A DNA stretch of 64,000 nt. Source: Lachnospiraceae bacterium. GTDB lineage: Bacteria > Bacillota > Clostridia > Lachnospirales > Lachnospiraceae. The stretch's first letter is position 1. Each line of letters begins with the position of its first letter. Position numbers and translations under genes: made by a program. The stretch lies in NCBI GenBank assembly GCA_900199595.1, contig FZRB01000014.1:1-64000 (forward strand), given 5' to 3'. Below the pieces are notes generated by a model that saw only the letters and a list, made by a program, of their open reading frames with translations, was not told where the DNA came from and did not search any database. This document shows positions 61,414 through 64,000 of the stretch, one piece after another.

Positions 61414-63852
61414 CTACTTGGCTACTATATTTATAATTTTACCCGGTACATATATTTCTTTCACTATTGTTTTACCATCAAGTCGTGAACCAAGAGCATC
61501 CTTGGCTGCAGCAAGTATTTCATCCTTTGAAGCATCTGCCGGAACACTTATAGTAAGTCTGGTCTTTCCGGAAACCTGAACAGGAAGCGTTATCTCAGAG
61601 GTTATAAGATGTTTCTCATCAAATTCCGGCCAGGATTCTTCAAATACAGAATCAGTTCCACCAAGCATCTCCCAGAGTTCTTCACCAAGATGTGGAGCAA
61701 ATGGAGCTATAAGTCTAACTGCTGTCTTCAAAGTTTCTTTATCAACTCCGGAAGTCTTAGTAAGTTCAACAAATTTATTGTTATACTCCATAAATGCAGA
61801 AACAACTGTATTAAGATTGAAGCTCTCAAGTCTCTCAGTAACATCCTTTACAAGACCACTTCTAAGACGAAGTGTTTCCTCTGTTTCAGGAACATCACCC
61901 TTTTCTATATTATCCGTAACAACACCATAGAATCTCTTAATAAATCTGTAAATTCCATCTATTCCGGCATCATCCCAGATAGCATCTGCTTCTGGCGGAC
62001 CTACGAAAAGCTCATAAAGTCTTAATGTATCACAGCCATAATCACGTACGATATCATCAGGTGAAACTATATTTCCAAGAGATTTACTCATCTTGGTAGG
62101 CTTACCAGTAACTCTGTCACGCCCGCAGATCATACCCTGGTTGAAGAGCTTTTTGAATGGCTCATCAAATCCAACAACGCCGATATCATAAAGGAATTTT
62201 GTCCAGAATCTTGAATAAAGCAGGTGTAGAACGGCATGCTCAACACCACCGATATACATATCTACAGGAAGATATTTATCAGCCTTTTCTCTTGAAACAA
62301 GCTCCTTATCATTATTAACATCAACATATCTCAGGAAATACCATGAAGAACCAGCCCACTGAGGCATAGTATTTGTCTCACGTTTAGCAGGACCGCCACA
62401 CTGAGGACAAGTACAGTTAACCCACTCTTCAATTGCAGCAAGTGGAGACTCTCCTGTTCCTGTTGGCTCATACTTCTCTACCTCAGGCAGACGAAGTGGT
62501 AGTTCCTCCTCAGGAACTGCAACGCAGCCACACTTCTCACAATGAACGATAGGAATCGGCTCACCCCAGTATCTCTGACGGGAGAATACCCAGTCACGAA
62601 GCTTATAGTTTGTAGTAGCCCTTCCATAGCCCTTATCTTCTATTATCTGAGGAGCTGTCTCTTTAAGAACAGCTGACTCCATACCATTCCATTCACCTGA
62701 ATTAACCATTACACCACTTGCAGCAGTATAAGCTTCAGTCATGTCATTTCCGTCCTGAACATCATCAAGAGTCGGAGCAATAACCTGAATGATAGGAAGA
62801 TTAAACTTCTTAGCAAATTCAAAATCTCTGTCATCATGAGCAGGAACGCACATGATAGCTCCTGTACCGTAATCAGCCAGAACATAATCAGAAAGCCAGA
62901 TAGGTGTCTTAGCTCCGTTAAGCGGATTTATAGCATAGCAGCCTGTGAATACACCTGTCTTCTCTTTGTCAGCCATACGATCGATGGAAGACTTAAGAGA
63001 TGTCTGATATATATAGTCCTTAACAGCCTTTTCAGTTTCAGGCGTATAAAGCTTTGAAGCAAGTTCTGACTCAGGAGCAAGTACCATAAATGTTGCTCCG
63101 TAAAGAGTGTCAGGTCTGGTTGTATAAACAGTAATTACTTCATCTCTTCCGTCTACAGGGAAGTTAACCTCAGCACCCTTGGACTTTCCTATCCACTCAG
63201 ACTGCATCTTCTTAACCTTTTCAGGCCAGTCAAGCTTATCAAGGTCTGCAAGAAGTCTCTCAGCATAAGCTGTTATCTTAAGCATCCACTGACGAAGGTT
63301 CTTCTTGGTAACATCAGCACCGCAGCGCTCACATTTTCCATCCTTAACCTCTTCGTTAGCAAGACCTGTCTTACATGAAGGACACCAGTTGATAGGCATT
63401 TCCTTTTCATATGCGAGACCCTTCTTGAACATCTGAACGAATATCCACTGAGTCCATTTGAAATAATCGGGATCTGTGGTATTTACTTCCATATCCCAGT
63501 CATATATAGCAGCAATCTGCTGGATCTGCTTTTTGATATTGGCTACATTCTTAGCTGTGGAGATAGCCGGATGTACACCATTCTTAATTGCATAATTTTC
63601 TGCAGGAAGTCCAAATGCGTCCCAGCCCATAGGGTGGATAACATACTTTCCATGCATCATCTGATAACGGCTCCATACATCGGAGATAACATAACCTCTC
63701 CAGTGTCCGACATGAAGTCCGTTTCCTGAAGGATATGGGAACATATCCAGACAGTAATATTTAGGCTTTTTGCCGTCATTGACGTTTACAGGATTCTCCT
63801 TCCATTTATCATTCCATTTAGCTTCGATTAATTTGTGATCGAACTTAGCCAT
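61414..63852 (-). CDS. leuS: Leucyl-tRNA synthetase
   Basis: 812 residues, class I synthetase. HIGH motif as HVGHWRGYV in FPYPSGNGLHVGHWRGYV, KMSKS as TKMSKSLGNIVSPDD, editing domain TTRPDTLYGATFMVLAPE, four-Cys zinc site in INWCPSCKTGLANEEV and CERCG, and a C-terminal anticodon-binding region. GGAGG is eight bases before the ATG; the upstream gene's TAA directly abuts the start (TAAATG). A tRNA-Leu T-box was not seen, as the gene follows another gene directly. Confidence 0.98.
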   Translation of the reverse strand: MAKFDHKLIEAKWNDKWKENPVNVNDGKKPKYYCLDMFPYPSGNGLHVGHWRGYVISDVWSRYQMMHGKYVIHPMGWDAFGLPAENYAIKNGVHPAISTAKNVANIKKQIQQIAAIYDWDMEVNTTDPDYFKWTQWIFVQMFKKGLAYEKEMPINWCPSCKTGLANEEVKDGKCERCGADVTKKNLRQWMLKITAYAERLLADLDKLDWPEKVKKMQSEWIGKSKGAEVNFPVDGRDEVITVYTTRPDTLYGATFMVLAPESELASKLYTPETEKAVKDYIYQTSLKSSIDRMADKEKTGVFTGCYAINPLNGAKTPIWLSDYVLADYGTGAIMCVPAHDDRDFEFAKKFNLPIIQVIAPTLDDVQDGNDMTEAYTAASGVMVNSGEWNGMESAVLKETAPQIIEDKGYGRATTNYKLRDWVFSRQRYWGEPIPIVHCEKCGCVAVPEEELPLRLPEVEKYEPTGTGESPLAAIEEWVNCTCPQCGGPAKRETNTMPQWAGSSWYFLRYVDVNNDKELVSREKADKYLPVDMYIGGVEHAVLHLLYSRFWTKFLYDIGVVGFDEPFKKLFNQGMICGRDRVTGKPTKMSKSLGNIVSPDDIVRDYGCDTLRLYELFVGPPEADAIWDDAGIDGIYRFIKRFYGVVTDNIEKGDVPETEETLRLRSGLVKDVTERLESFNLNTVVSAFMEYNNKFVELTKTSGVDKETLKTAVRLIAPFAPHLGEELWEMLGGTDSVFEESWPEFDEKHLITSEITLPVQVSGKTRLTISVPADASKDEILAAAKDALGSRLDGKTIVKEIYVPGKIINIVAK

Positions 63853-64000
63853 TTATTTTTCCTCCTGGTGTTTATTAGAATTTTCAGTATTTTTTTTATC
63901 AAGATGCGTAACTTTATTTAAAAGCTCTTTTGAAGCCTGAAGCTGCGCCTTCTGTTTCTCTCTCTTCTTTATCATGCTCTGGGACTCAATTCTCTTCTTA
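63853..64000 (-). CDS. C-terminal end of a partial gene upstream of leuS
   Basis: The minus-strand frame is open from the window edge to TAA at 63853-63855, directly next to the leuS ATG. The visible 48 residues are hydrophilic and helical with many Lys, Gln and Glu (MIKKREKQKAQLQASKELL) and an Asn/Lys-rich end. The N-terminal part is outside the window, so the protein cannot be named. Its last codons contain the leuS ribosome binding site, so the two genes are probably in one operon. Confidence 0.7.
   Translation of the reverse strand, partial: KKRIESQSMIKKREKQKAQLQASKELLNKVTHLDKKNTENSNKHQEEK

Noticed and set aside
63853-64000. T-box leader for leuS
   Set aside because: The DNA upstream of leuS is coding (end of another gene) and shows no T-box motif within the window.

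Overview
The window is AT-rich, densely coded DNA from a low-GC Gram-positive bacterium, almost certainly a member of the Lachnospiraceae (Clostridia). The protein style supports this: hprK-ROK-murB-rapZ-whiA-crh gene order, DUF3048 lipoprotein, DUF5688-like protein, TTG/GGAGG start signals, FMN riboswitch-led rib operon and a DUF2520/PanG-type ketopantoate reductase. A genus such as Butyrivibrio is plausible, but the sequence alone cannot settle it. Most genes lie on the minus strand.

Layout. (1) 1-335: tail of an IS110-family transposase cut by the window edge. (2) 336-5064: one minus-strand operon, ybeY - DUF3048 lipoprotein - BaiN/HI0933-like flavoprotein - COG2509-like flavoprotein, headed by a perfect consensus promoter that seems to give a leaderless ybeY message. 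(3) 5082-10496: pncB, typA and an LTA-synthase-like membrane phosphotransferase. (4) 10520-16053: tRNA-Gly(GCC), a 49-residue membrane peptide, pyrE and a complete pantothenate/CoA-precursor operon (panG-panB-panC-panD-coaBC). (5) 16090-23988: a very large hybrid sensor protein whose phospho-accepting His is Asn, M18 aminopeptidase, an argD-like aminotransferase and chorismate mutase. (6) 24027-26456: UvrD-like helicase and a SEC-C protein. (7) 26538-34696: an eight-gene unit running TetR regulator - REC-only protein - rarA - small membrane protein - adaptor - ABC ATPase - adaptor - MacB-like permease, with striking low-complexity insertions. (8) 34768-39980: cold shock protein, DUF5688-like protein, hisC, murF, a DJ-1 protein and Mrp. 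(9) 40505-45600: CYTH protein, DUF1189-like membrane protein and the ribD-ribE-ribBA-ribH operon behind an FMN riboswitch. (10) 45586-53360: Sel1-repeat protein and the crh/whiA/rapZ/murB/ROK/hprK cluster. (11) 53466-64000: uvrC, yqeG, an unrecognised 697-residue protein, a membrane-anchored MutS homologue, a LEA-like repeat protein, a membrane protein, leuS and a partial gene.

The most unusual object is a pair of non-coding, GC-rich, heavily structured elements at 21881-22405 and 40043-40463, in opposite orientation. They share a 149-base block with only two differences, carry CCGCGG-type inverted ends, are internally built as two inverted related arms around a central hairpin, and show a compensatory base-pair change in that hairpin. 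In both cases the same end of the element lies 33-41 bases upstream of a start codon. One copy also carries an array of five consecutive perfect hairpins with three-base loops. I do not recognise the family from sequence. It could be a MITE-like mobile repeat, a large structured RNA, or both.
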